From Mortierella sp. BCC40632 (lineage: Eukaryota > Mortierellomycota > Mortierellomycetes > Mortierellales > Mortierellaceae), in assembly GCA_011634665.1 (NCBI GenBank), contig WAEK01000007.1, positions 2,328,501-2,392,500 on the forward strand: DNA of 64,000 nucleotides. The letters run 5' to 3'. Both the position numbers and the translations under genes were made by a program. The notes under the pieces were generated by a model. It was not told where the DNA came from. It saw only the letters and a list, made by a program, of their open reading frames with translations, and searched no databases. Numbering within the stretch: the stretch's first letter is position 1; every line of letters starts with the position of its first letter. Of the stretch, positions 28,201 through 39,141 are shown piece after piece.

Positions 28201-31200
28201 ACCGCAGCGTGTGTCTGTTGCTCCTCCTCCTCGACCAATACTCCAACCACCTCCTCCGAGGGTCCTCCCGCCACCACAGCCTGTCCTTAATCCGCCTCAG
28301 AGACCAGTCCTCCGCCCTCCACCACAGCCTATCGTGGCTCCAGCTCCAGAGCCAGTGATTCAACTCCCACCTTCACCTGTCATTGCGCCTCCTATACATC
28401 CGGTTGTAGCTCCGATTGTAGCACCAGCTGTAGCACCAGTTGTTCAAGGAAACCGGGGAATAGCTGTGGCTGATGTTCACCCACTTGTAGCTCCTGGTCC
28501 TGTTCCTGCTGTCATTCCTAGAAATGGTGCATATGGTGCATATGGTGGCTATGGTGCATATGGCCACCATGGTTATGTCGGTCCTACTGGTTCTTTCGAT
28601 GCTGCATCCATTGATGGACGATATTCAGTTGCCTCAATCTATGAGGATGAAGTATACTCCGTGGCATCTGTGTATGACGATAGGTCAGTTGTTTCTATCG
28701 ATAGAAGGGGAATGATCCCAGTCTCAGTGCATGACAATGCAATGATGGGAATGCCCATGAATGACGCCGGCCCTTACTTGACACGTGGACAATACGGTCC
28801 CTATGGGCGCTCTCAAATAGTAGCTGCTGGACATGTTACAAGATCCCGTGAACCCGAAGATGAATACCACGACCAGTGGAGATACTCAGACCAGGATAGG
28901 GGACAGGTTGCTTACTATCAAAACCGCCATGTATCAAGAGGGTCAGATTCTCTAGAAGGAGCAACCGACATGGAAGAGCCGTCACTTTATGATGATAGGA
29001 GGCATAGTGACAGTGAGAGACTCATCCGAGCTCAGCACATGAACTGCGCGAGCAACATGAGTAGTTCGGATATACTCACGGAAGACCTTGTCAATAGCCG
29101 ACCAGTATCTGGTAATTATTCCGAGGTAGCTAGTCAGGATCTTTCTTATCAAGAGGTTACTGTCAGCGAAGGACAACTTGAAATGAAGGAAATGGCGATC
29201 GAAACCTATTACGATACCACCAAATCACAATTCAAAGCTCGCGAGCAAAAGGAGCAGCTTTTGACGGAAATGGCCATGCGGATCAAATCAAACCAAGAGG
29301 ATTTACGACAACAGCAAAAGCAGCAACAGCAGCATCATGGGGATCCTCGGGTAGTAGGAGATGCTCGAACATCGGGTGATGATATTTCCCAGCCAGCGGA
29401 GCCTTCCATGCACCGTCCGCAGACCCCAGTATCAGCGCTGTCGCTTTCCCTCAACACAACGAAACCTCATCAAGCGCCGCCAGTGTTTACTATTCCGAAG
29501 CCTCCGGCTAATCCGCCCCCAGTCCGTCTTCTCGCCAACAGGAATGTTGCTGCCTCGCTCGGGCCATCGCCTACGCTTGTGTTAGAAAGATTGCCGCTTG
29601 GTGGCCGTCGAGCTGGCATTGCTCCTTCATTCACCAAAGAGGACAATGCAAGCATTGCTAAAGCAGTGAAAGCGACCCCTCAGCTGAGTAGCAGTGCAGA
29701 GATGGTTGCTGCTGAAGATAAGAATTCAGAGGAGCCGATCCTGTCATCCTCGTCGTCCAATATAGAGACGATCATGTTACAGGCTCGGAGGTCCAAGGAC
29801 GATGGTCCTGCAGTCAGTGCAACGAATGGCCACATTCTAAAATCATCTATAGAAGCGACTCCGCCCAAGCCTCGGCCTCTCATCTCACATTCGACAATGA
29901 TGAACAGTACCTCTGGAGAGAACGACACGGGTATGCCTGGAAAGATTTCTACAGCTGCAGCTATCCAGCGCCTAAAGGAACGGCGAGACTCATTGAATGC
30001 TGCTATGATGTCTCATATAACAGCCAGCAAACCCGCAAAAAAGGCACGGAGACGACCACACTACCCAGCAATGAGCCGAGAGATGCTTCACCCCTCGCTT
30101 CTGAATGAAGGGATCCTTGCTTGCTGGAATAACGAATTTGGGAGTGCACTAGAAATTTTCAGTGAGCATAGTGCGACCTATCCAAGATGGAGTCTTGCAG
30201 CAGCAGAGGTAAGCATTAGTGACATTGTTGGTAATTTCAAGCGACATCACTCTCTATGGTAGGAGCAAAGAGCTAAATGTGGATGTACTCTAGGTCAATA
30301 TCGTTCGACAGCTCATTAGCGGTCAACAAACTGAAGCCGACCCAGAATTGATTGAGTCTCTTCGACATTCAGAAAAAGTATCTTCTAAGGTTATAGAGCG
30401 GAAAACAGAGTTTGTAAGTTCCTGTGCATTGCATTGGATTCGGTAACATTGCAATGATTTGGAAGTGAGATTGCTGACTAGCCCTCTTTTGTTACCTTCG
30501 TTGCTCAGGAATCGAGTTATTTGAACTATCGAACTATTTGTAGTTCTGATGCAAGTTTAGCAACCGCAAATGATAACACCCTTCGACAAAACTACAAATG
30601 GGATTGTGAAATGGCATTTTATGACATGCTGTTGTATCGGAGCATTCTTCAGTTGACATCTGCCTCTGATACTAAAGGGGCTTTTTCTGACATCAAAGGC
30701 GGCTATCATTTGAGGCGTGCTTGGAGAGGGTATCAACGAATCAAGCAAGATATTGAGACAACCAAAGAGCGATACAAAAAACTAGAGGCACTGGCCAAGG
30801 CTCATGAAGATGGTATCCAAGATGTCGTTATACCTACATCGAACCCTTCCGACGAGCTATCCGGGACAAAGGATAAGAAACGGCCGACGCCTCTCTCCAA
30901 GACGACAACCATGCCAGTTCCAATTCCACTTGGATCTCCTACCGCTCGGAACCAAAAGTCAGCAACGTCGTCCAAGCATGCGTCCCCTTTGTCTACTTCA
31001 CAATCCAATGAAGGATCAAGATGGTCGATTTTTGGTAGAAGGGCAAGCCTAAACTACACTTCAGTCCCCTCGTCCCCAGCCGATGTAACAGACGGTCAAT
31101 CACGTCAGGAAAAGGACGACAAGACCAAGACAACATCGTGGTTTCTCCCGAGCAGTCCTTCATCTGCGGCTGGCAAAGGACTTGCTAGTACAATCCGAGA

Positions 31201-32746
31201 GAGAGCCAAAGCAGCGGAGGAATTCAAAACAGCTGTCAAAGTGCTTGATGATGTGGAGGACTACATGCTCTACGGCATTGGTTTATTTTATTTTATTGTT
31301 TCGATCGTTCCAAAGTCTGTCCTCCCTGCCCTCAAGGCGATCGGCCTACAATCGAACCATGAGCAAGCGATCAAGAACCTTGAAGCTGTTTTTGAGCGCA
31401 AGAATGGACGAGGTAATTGATTTTTTTTTTTTTTTTTTAGGATCGTTGACAGTTTCAAGAAAGTTGAAAATCCCTTTGCTGACCAAAAAAACTAATTTCT
31501 ACTTTGTTTATCTCTGAATTGTCGTTTATAGCTCAATTTGCTGGACTGTTCCTTCTCATCAACTATCTATTCCTTCCGAGAGGTCTTGAAGATCCAGCGA
31601 TCTCGCTTGGAAGAGCAGGTGCAATTTTAGAAGAATGCCTCAAGACTTCACCGTAAGTATTCCTCCCGGCAATAGAAGCTTTGTCTGAGTGAAGCGCAGA
31701 TTATAACGTCCAATACGCAGAGGTTGGCCTTTTGGGACGACTCAAAAGATCAAAACGAACAAACTCTTGTTCTTGTTGTTACAGATGTCAGTCATTAATT
31801 TCATCCGAACTAATGAGCCTCGACTTCTTATTGAATGTGTCAACAGTAATAGCTCCAGCTTCCTGTTGATGGCATGCCATCATGCACGCAAGACCGGAAA
31901 CATGATCCCTTCGGCTCTGAATCACATTACACGCGGTATCCAAACATGTGAGGCCGCTGGTATCCCATCGATCAACTACCGGTTTGAATTGGGTCTCACT
32001 TTCTTTATTCACCAAGAGTTTGGCAAGGCAGCTGATATCTTTGAGATCCTTTGGCGTCGCTATGTTGAGTTGTCGCCAGAAAAGGCGTGGAGTAATGGTG
32101 GACGTCGGAGAAAGGGTCGGAGTAGCAGTGTCGGACAGATACCCTTGACCACCGCGATTCTTGGAGGGGTGTCCTCTTCAAGCACAGGAAACGGCAATGC
32201 GGCAGCTCTAGGACAGCTTGAAGACATTGATGATGAGGAAGATGACTTTGAGTTGGCTCCTTTCTGTGGACTCTGTTTGATCGCCTGTAAATCCGTAATT
32301 CGTTTGGGCCAAGAGGGATACTTTGGGTATGGCCGTGATGGGTTCGGCACTCGACCCATGCCTACTGGAAGCAACAACAATAGTAGTACCAACCTCCCAT
32401 GGGGATCTATGGAAGGTATTTTCAGGATGTCTGCTCCTGGGTCTAGTGCCCCTATCTCACAACAGCCCAATGTTTCCAAGGGACAGGATAACGACTTGTT
32501 AATAGAGGCTCAAGAGGTGTTGGCCATGATGACTCCGCTGGATCAATTTGCAACCCAGAAATCAATTGCCTCTAGCTCTGGCGGATCGATCTTTGAGCAT
32601 GTTAGAGGAGCATCCAACCAGAGTGCTCGAACAACAAGAGAAGGAAGCATTGGAGAGCCCGGGGGTACCTTGGCTGGTCAAATCCATACGGCTCCTGCTC
32701 AATCCAAGGTAATTCATTTGATAAAAACAACATGGTTATATCCGAC

Positions 32747-32777
<31 letters not shown>

Positions 32778-34794
32778 TTTTTTTTTATTGGTGCTAACAA
32801 TGGGAATGCACTTTATTCTTTCCATTCCTCCCAGCTGAACCGATTCAACAAGTTTGCGTGGAACCAATGTCAGAAGAGTCTTCAGAAAGGCCGCATCACG
32901 CCTTTCCTTCCACTCATCATTCTATACCTTCGACGTGATGTCGCCTATATGAAACCTGTGCTCCTTCGCAAGTTCCGCACTTTGATGGAAGCGATCTGGA
33001 AGGTAGCAGACCGCCTGCATTTTCATGTCTTTTACTCAATGTCTCTTTTTTATACTTGTCTAACCCGAATTCATATATTTGATTCATGCGAAATAGACGG
33101 TTCAACACGACGCAGATGCAGATACTCAGGCCATTTATCTGTTACTGAGTGCCGTGGTTCATAGACAGTTGTTGCCTGATGACTCGACCTTTGCCTATAC
33201 TGCTCTGACAGACTGTTTGCTCCTTGAGTCACTCATCGAGACAGAGATGTGGGTCATTCCGTTTTGTCATTTTGAGGTTCGTATCCCCTTTGTATTGCGT
33301 CGATCTATGCCTCTATCCATGGACTTTGTTTGAATCCACGCAATACCTTGGAGAAAAGAAAAAAAGGACTGATTAGCAATCCATACCTTGGTACTGCTTT
33401 CATAGCTCGGAGAGTTGCTCTACAAAAAGCTGAATCTGCCACAAGCTGCGCTGGAGCAATTCCAATGGCTCGTCAAGGGCCCTGCAAAGGAGGTACAGCC
33501 TACTACTTCTGGTCTTTTTAACCCTGGAAATACCGGCTCAGCCAGCGGATCGGGTATGGGATCAGGAGTAGTGGGAGGTGGAGCCAACAGCGGCTTTAAT
33601 CCACGGCTTTCTGTCTATGGAGGAGGGTTCCCGTCTGAGAGTGTCTCGAATCTTGTAGAGAGTGTAGCGGCTGCCGCTGCCGCAGCAGCCGCTGCGTCAG
33701 CTACCACTAATGACCCAGACATTGAAGGGCATTTCCATTTCAAGTCCACTTCATCGGCGCACCATCGTCTTAGTCAACTCTTTATTAACGGGCTGGGAGG
33801 CAACAATGGCACAGGAGCTTCGCCGACAACAGCACCACCAGTGGCCCCGCCCAACCCAATGACTTTTTATAACTCACGGTATAAAAAGTTTGAGTTTTCT
33901 CAAGCATTGAGACACCGGAGTACCATTTGTATGGATCAGATCCAAAGAGCGACCGCCTCTACATCTCTGGAGAATACGTCAACGACAACCGAGAAGACTA
34001 GAGGTAGTCGTAGTTCAACAATAGCAGTACCCGCCGAGAATGGAGCGACTGTCTCTTTCAACAGACGTGCTAGTGTCAGGGCAGATGCCACAGTCAACCA
34101 TCGACAAAGAATTGGATTGGAATCCGAACCTGCCACTCCAACTAGTTATGCCGCTTTACCACAGGAATCATCTAATGCTCAGGATGAATACGTTGATATT
34201 CAAGACGTTCAATCTCAGGACTTTCAATCTCAGGACGTTCTTATGGGTGAAGCTTTAGATGGGTCGTTAAAAAGATCGTCCTCTATCATGTTGGTCACCG
34301 AGTCAGAGCCAAGGGACTCCACCCGAGGAGAAACAACAGGTACAAGCCCGCGGAGGAGAGAGGATACACGGAAATCTGCAAGGCTGTCATCATTCTCCAT
34401 CACGACAGACCCGTTGAGTGAAGGAACTTATGACGCAGAAGACCAAGAGCCATTTAGTTTTGGGATGAGACAACGAGAAGAGTCAACGGTAGTCCAAATT
34501 GAAGTAGATGCGATGGATCAGCAGCCAAGAGACACGACAGGGACCACAGTGGCTAGGGATATCCATCTATTTGAAAAGGGTACAGAAATTGATTCAATGG
34601 TCAGTACTTCTAGTAGTAATCCATTGCAACACCGGACACTTCCTTCTGGGGTGTTGATCTCAAATGGCAAAAGTGCAAGACAAGAGAGTCATGCGAGTGC
34701 AGCAGCCCAGTCGGCGTTTAGTCAAGGATGGAGTACGATTACGTTGCCCAACATTTTGTCCGATGCTCAACGGAAACGAGGCAGTATTCAATGA
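24345..34794 (+). CDS. Giant fusion-like protein: four-helix membrane module, IPEP repeats and C-terminal Iml2/TTC39 domain
   Basis: Exons: 24345-25178, 25319-30208, 30294-30413, 30509-31412, 31532-31652, 31721-32708, 32835-33002, 33097-33276, 33406-34794, giving about 3,197 residues. Residues about 202-314 hold four hydrophobic helices built across the exon 1/2 junction. A very long acidic disordered region follows, then IPEP heptads (about 1158-1232), Pro-rich, Gly-Tyr-rich and Gln-rich parts. From about residue 1859 (HPSLLNEGILACWNNEFGSA) to about 2,780 the sequence follows the Iml2/TTC39 family: helical repeats, LLYRSILQLTS, YHLRRAWRGYQRI, DYMLYGIGLFYFIVSIVPKS. Yeast Iml2 is linked to inclusion-body clearance and lipid droplets. 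The Ala/Ser-rich C terminus is disordered. One 4,890-nt exon spans both the last helix and the first Iml2 residues, so two separate genes are hard to draw. The junction 31652/31721 is the least certain: only this acceptor restores frame. Confidence 0.75.
27959..28179 (+). repeat. 21-bp coding repeat encoding IPEP heptads
   Basis: About eleven in-frame 21-bp units coding for a seven-residue motif of the form I-P-E/Q-P-x-h-x within the giant Iml2-domain protein. The codon use is near-uniform in the central units (CCAGAGCC), suggesting recent unit duplication there and older divergence at both ends. Confidence 0.85.
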
Positions 34795-35341
34795 ACTTGA
34801 TAAAAAAAAAATAATAAAAATAGAAAAAAGTTTTTAATGAAGAAATGAAGAACCGAGCCCATGGATACTGGGAACTGGGATGAGATCTAGTCTATTTCAT
34901 CTGCTTTTGTTTTTTCTGTTCTTATTTTCGTGGATTACGCTTGGTTCGTTACGTGGGGTACTACCAAGGAGGCTGTTAATCCCCAAAGAAGCAGCGCAAG
35001 CCGAAGATCAGAACAAGTGAAATAAACAATAAATTGGTGTTGGTATTTTTCAGTTCATATTCAATTGCGAAAGTGATGGTGAAAATAGGTTCTACGACAA
35101 ACCCAGAGTGTCACAAAGACTAGACGAAATAATACATAGAATAAAATCCTCTAAGAATGTAGGCTGAAGTGCCCTTACCTGAGGAGCTGCTCCCAGAGGA
35201 CAGCCCTATGTATTCTCTATGTGATTTCTCTACTGCTGCCTTTTGCAAACCCACTACTGCTTCGTTCGATGAGATCTCAGAGCTTCTCTGCAGCAATATT
35301 CGAGATCAGAATGTATCGGTATGATGCTCTAAAAGTTCGTT

Positions 35342-35885
35342 AAAAGCATCCCGTATCCCCATTCGTCTCTGTAATCGAAGTTTTTCTGATTAAAAGAGGC
35401 CTGTATATGTCTCTGTGGCTTTCTTCCTGTCGCTCATGTGGAAGTGTTGATCAATGTTCTCAAAGGTAGTATGTTCTACACCAGGGGCTTTATCCAGAAC
35501 CCAAACTAGATGAGTCATAGGTGCAAACAGTTCACTGAGAGGAAAGTGAAAAGAAAAGAAAAAAGAAATCTTTAGATCTGTGGCCTTACTCTCAGCCAAT
35601 CTCTCTCTCTCTCTCTCCCTCCATCAGCGTTTTAATCATTCCACCTCCCCAAAATATGATTGTATGATATGCTTTTTACTCTTCAAACTTTTCCCGTAGT
35701 TTCTTTCTTCTCTGCAACCGAATTTCATCCGACTTGAATAGAGCTGAATAGACATCTCTGGACTGCTTCCTATCGCTAATGTTGAAGTGTTGAATAAAGC
35801 TCTTGAGACTGACATACCCTACACTAGGAACCTTATCCGAACCCAGCGTAAATGAGTAGGTGAAAATATTTCACTAAGGAGATAC
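35342..35885 (-). pseudogene. Two diverged copies of an unrecognised gene fragment
   Basis: On the minus strand, two segments about 330 bp apart are clearly related. The upstream one (about 35676-35885) reads FIQHFNISDRKQSRDVYSAL and ends in a Lys/Arg-rich tail (RRKKLREKFEE, stop at 35676). The downstream one (about 35342-35560) reads NIDQHFHMSDRKKATETYTGL. They share L-S-E-x-F-x-P-x-x-x-H-L at one end and the QHFxxSDRK core. Each copy has frame breaks relative to the other. The parent family is not recognised; a decayed secreted-effector or transposon gene are both possible. Confidence 0.5.
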
Positions 35886-35971
35886 CCACAAAAACAAAAA
35901 ACAAAAAAAAAGAAACTAGTCTTGCTCCACTCTATTCAAAAAGCTTTTCTTCGTCTACAAGGAACCATCGG

Positions 35972-36143
35972 CGTTGTAGCCACTTCCCCATTCGGCAGAA
36001 CCCGTGAGTATCTGCTGAGAACAGAAGAAGCGGAACCACACACCGTTTGAGGCCAAGTCCGTTGACGTCGCAGCCATTTCCCCCTATTCAGCAGAGCCCA
36101 GAGGTGTATCTGCTGAGAATAGAAGTTGTGGCCACACATCACG
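35972..36143. repeat. Diverged near-tandem duplication of about 75 bp
   Basis: 35972-36045 and 36067-36143 align with phrases such as GTAGCCACTTCCCC/GCAGCCATTTCCCC, TTCGGCAGAACCC/TTCAGCAGAGCCC, GTATCTGCTGAGAA and CCACACA in the same order. The spacing is about 95 bp. No coding role is seen. Confidence 0.7.
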
Positions 36144-38245
36144 TCATGTCTTTTTTACCTCTGTTCTGTTCTCTGTATCAACGTCCGAGGTGTGGCTATC
36201 GCCTTTAGACCCCTTTTACGGCGACTATAACAATATCTAGGAACAGGAAGTCGGCACTAATATCACTACCAATACGAAAAACCAGCATCAACTGAGGCTG
36301 CAGTCCTATCGCCTGGATCCGGAGCATTGTTTGATGGACATAGAGAGATCCTCTTAGAAGTCAATGAATCCACCCTTGAGCAGCCCTTCTCCCGCATTTG
36401 GGTGACTCTCACATCTTAAAACAGCGTCTACAGCGTTTTAATTTATCTCAAAGGGCAATACAGATACTCCTACAAACCCTACCCATCAATGCACCGGTAC
36501 ATAATACACAACGGTCCCCACAGCCAATGATTCATTATCGCCACTTCCAATACAGGCAATCAATGCTATAAGCACCAACATTAATCTTGCCACACAATAC
36601 TACAACGACATCGACAATGAGAATGACGAAAGCGATCTTTTTTTTTATGCCACGAAACCTTGGAGCTTCTCGCTGACCTCTCACTGGCCATCCTATCAAT
36701 ACCTTGGAGAATGAAATCGCATCACACACTACATCTGCTGCAGAAATAAAGGAGAATAATCATAATGCAGTCGCCCCATCGGGACGATACGTTTCCTCCA
36801 ACGAAGGAATGTATACGATACTTTGTTAGAGCCATGTATGGACATTCACCAACCGTCATTCGACTAGATGTTCATCTCGAGGGTCAACACAACATAATGC
36901 TATAGAAGTCATCCGAGGGGTATCCAGTATGGACAGGCCTTACAAAAGTGGAGGACCTATATTTGCCTCTCAGCCAACCATCTACGAGGGTACACTTGTT
37001 AGTCCTCTAAATTTGGGAAACAGAGACCAAAAGGGCCTTACAAAAGAGTGTAAATCGCATTGTGAATTCTTTTTTTTTTTTTTTTTTTTTTTTTTTGTAA
37101 GTGCGCCAACATACTTTTTCGATCTGGGCCAGAGCTCTGCCTCTTTGTTGGGCCACAACAACACTAGTCCATCCTTTGTCAGGGGGTGATTGAGGAGAGA
37201 GACAAAGAATGAGGGGATGATTTCAGGCAATCGTACGTTGAAGCATAATGTCGTGGTAACTTGTTTGTGGTAGTCAGGCGTTCATTTTTTTTTTTTTTGG
37301 ACCCTTGATGCGGGCTTTTTCTCAAGGGAACGTTCAACTGATGCTTTTACGGTGTGTGAGTGAGAGGGGGTGAGAATGAGTGGGTGAAAGGGGGAAGTGA
37401 GTGAACTAAAGGAAGGGCTGGAGCAAGGTAGGACGGAGAGTGAGCGAAAGGGGAGAAATATAGAGAGTGAGGTGAGGCTGCAAAAGGGGTCGTTCAAAGA
37501 CTAAAGTCCATTCAGAACTCTTTACTCCTTAGAAGGATGCAGTATCGAAGGATACAGTGTCAGATGTGGCAATTGAGGGTCAACAGGGATACTGAGAGCT
37601 AGGACATCGGGAAAGATCAAGTCGTCTTCCTCAAGCCTGTGTCGCTCTCGTGTTCGATCTCGACTGTTTGTTTGTGCGAAATGCATCAGGGAGTGCGAAA
37701 AAGCGAAAGCGACAAGAGCGACAAACTGGATACAAAAGATCAAGGGCGGTAGGATGTGAGGGCAAGGGGAAGTAGGGCAACGTCAAAGTTAAGGGACACC
37801 CAAAGCACGGCCTGTGGCAGTCGAGCGCTCTTGGTAACACTGCATTTGATGTCAGTTTCTTCAATCATATCTGCATCGACCCTGGACGTATTGTTAGTTG
37901 TTTAGTCTACCGTAGTACCGACAAGAGGACAGCAGCAGAAGTAATCAAGGAGTAATCAAGAATAGGTTTACTCACGAGCAGTTAGAGTCGCAGCATCCTA
38001 TCATCCTTTTATTCCCTCCTTGGTTTTGATTCCCCCCTTCTCATTATACTATCTCTCTCAGGCATTTGGTAGACTACAACATTCCTTAGTCCTCTCTTTC
38101 TCCTTGGTTTTTGGTTTTTCCATTGTCTCCTCTCTCATGGGAGCCATTCAAATAGTCACATTAAGCACTTCAAATAGATATAAAGCACCCACAAATCTTG
38201 AGAATAAGCGAATTCCAGAAATCTTCAGTCCAACTGCATTCAATC

Positions 38246-38626
38246 ATGATATTCATACAAAAGATAGCAATAATCTCCTGCTTGGCATTTGCTGGTAATT
38301 GATTTGTTTTTTTTTCCTAGGCTAAAAACTATAAGAAAGGACGCTTAATTAACACAAAGACTGCATATTGCACATGCTCCAATTCGGCTTTAATAGCAAC
38401 TGTTATAGCTGATGTCTCACTTGTCAACTCAGTTGGATCTGTCGCATCCAACACTCAGGAATCACCATATGTCATTGCAGGTGCACAAGACATCGATTAT
38501 TCACAAATGACCCGCTATAGAGCGTACGTTAACGCCTTAAGAGCTATGTATGGCACTCCCATACCTAGCCCTAGCAATCCTAGACCTAGCAAACCTAGAC
38601 GAAGACGCAAAGGAAGACGCGGATGA
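38246..38626 (+). CDS. Candidate small secreted protein
   Basis: A 49-nt exon (38246-38294) encodes MIFIQKIAIISCLAFAG, a good signal-peptide sequence, and ends at GTAATT. An acceptor AG at 38338-38339 restores frame into a 285-nt open frame ending at 38626, total 111 residues. The mature part is short, with a CTC motif near its start, Ser/Val/Ala-rich middle, SPYVIAGAQDIDYSQM and a basic C terminus (RRRRKGRRG). Another frame of the same DNA (about 38552-38718) encodes an acidic tail, so a frameshift or alternative splice in the GAAGACGC-type repeat cannot be excluded. The family is not recognised. The short intron (45 nt) and the A-rich acceptor make the model tentative. Confidence 0.38.
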
Positions 38627-39141
38627 AAACGCTGAGGATGAAGCAGACATTGACGAAGAGGGAAGCCTAGACATCATTGACGAAGATGGCGGAGTATTTA
38701 ACTGCCTAGCATTCTAGATTTTTATCAACCGTCCAGAGTGTGATTACAACAATAAAGTTTAGATCCGAGTAATACCCTTCGATATCAGTTCTCTCAACCC
38801 TTGCTTCAATTGATTTCGAGTTCATCTCACATACAAGGTATTATACTGGAATAGTAGTAGCAAGCCTGGGGGGGGGGGCAGAGAGTGATTTACAAAGTCG
38901 TATCGAGGGAATGATGCAAAGTATGAGGAGGGCATAGAGAAATACATGCCTTCTTTAGGATACTATGGTGACAGGCATAACAAAGGGAACAAGCTCCCAT
39001 GCCTCTTCTTGGGTTTGAACTCCTTGAGAAAAGGTGAGGAGAATAGGAGAGTAGAAATGATCAAGGTAGAGCAGGCTCTCTTTAAGTCATCTCTTTGTTG
39101 CTTTTTATTATTATTATTTCTTTATTGTGAAGATAGCTTTA
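38627..39141. other. Intergenic 3' regions of convergent genes
   Basis: About 500 bp. Includes the acidic alternative frame noted for the preceding candidate gene (to 38718), AATAAA at 38752-38757 that may be its poly-A signal, and a nine-G run near 38870. Nothing else supported. Confidence 0.5.

Larger units (their letters stand above)
34795..38245. other. 3.4-kb gene-poor gap with relic sequences
   Basis: No intact gene is supported. The region contains two related decayed segments (35390-35885), a 95-bp near-tandem repeat pair (35972-36143), several poly-T tracts (for example 37071-37096), and AG/GGGTGAG-rich sequence at 37340-37500. GC content and codon-like structure drop compared with flanking genes, as in decayed transposon or gene debris. 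Confidence 0.55.

Noticed and set aside
27902..28363. Antisense Trp/Arg-rich frame across the IPEP repeats
   Set aside because: It is the mirror of the 21-bp coding repeat; the sense frame is supported by a 4.9-kb open exon.
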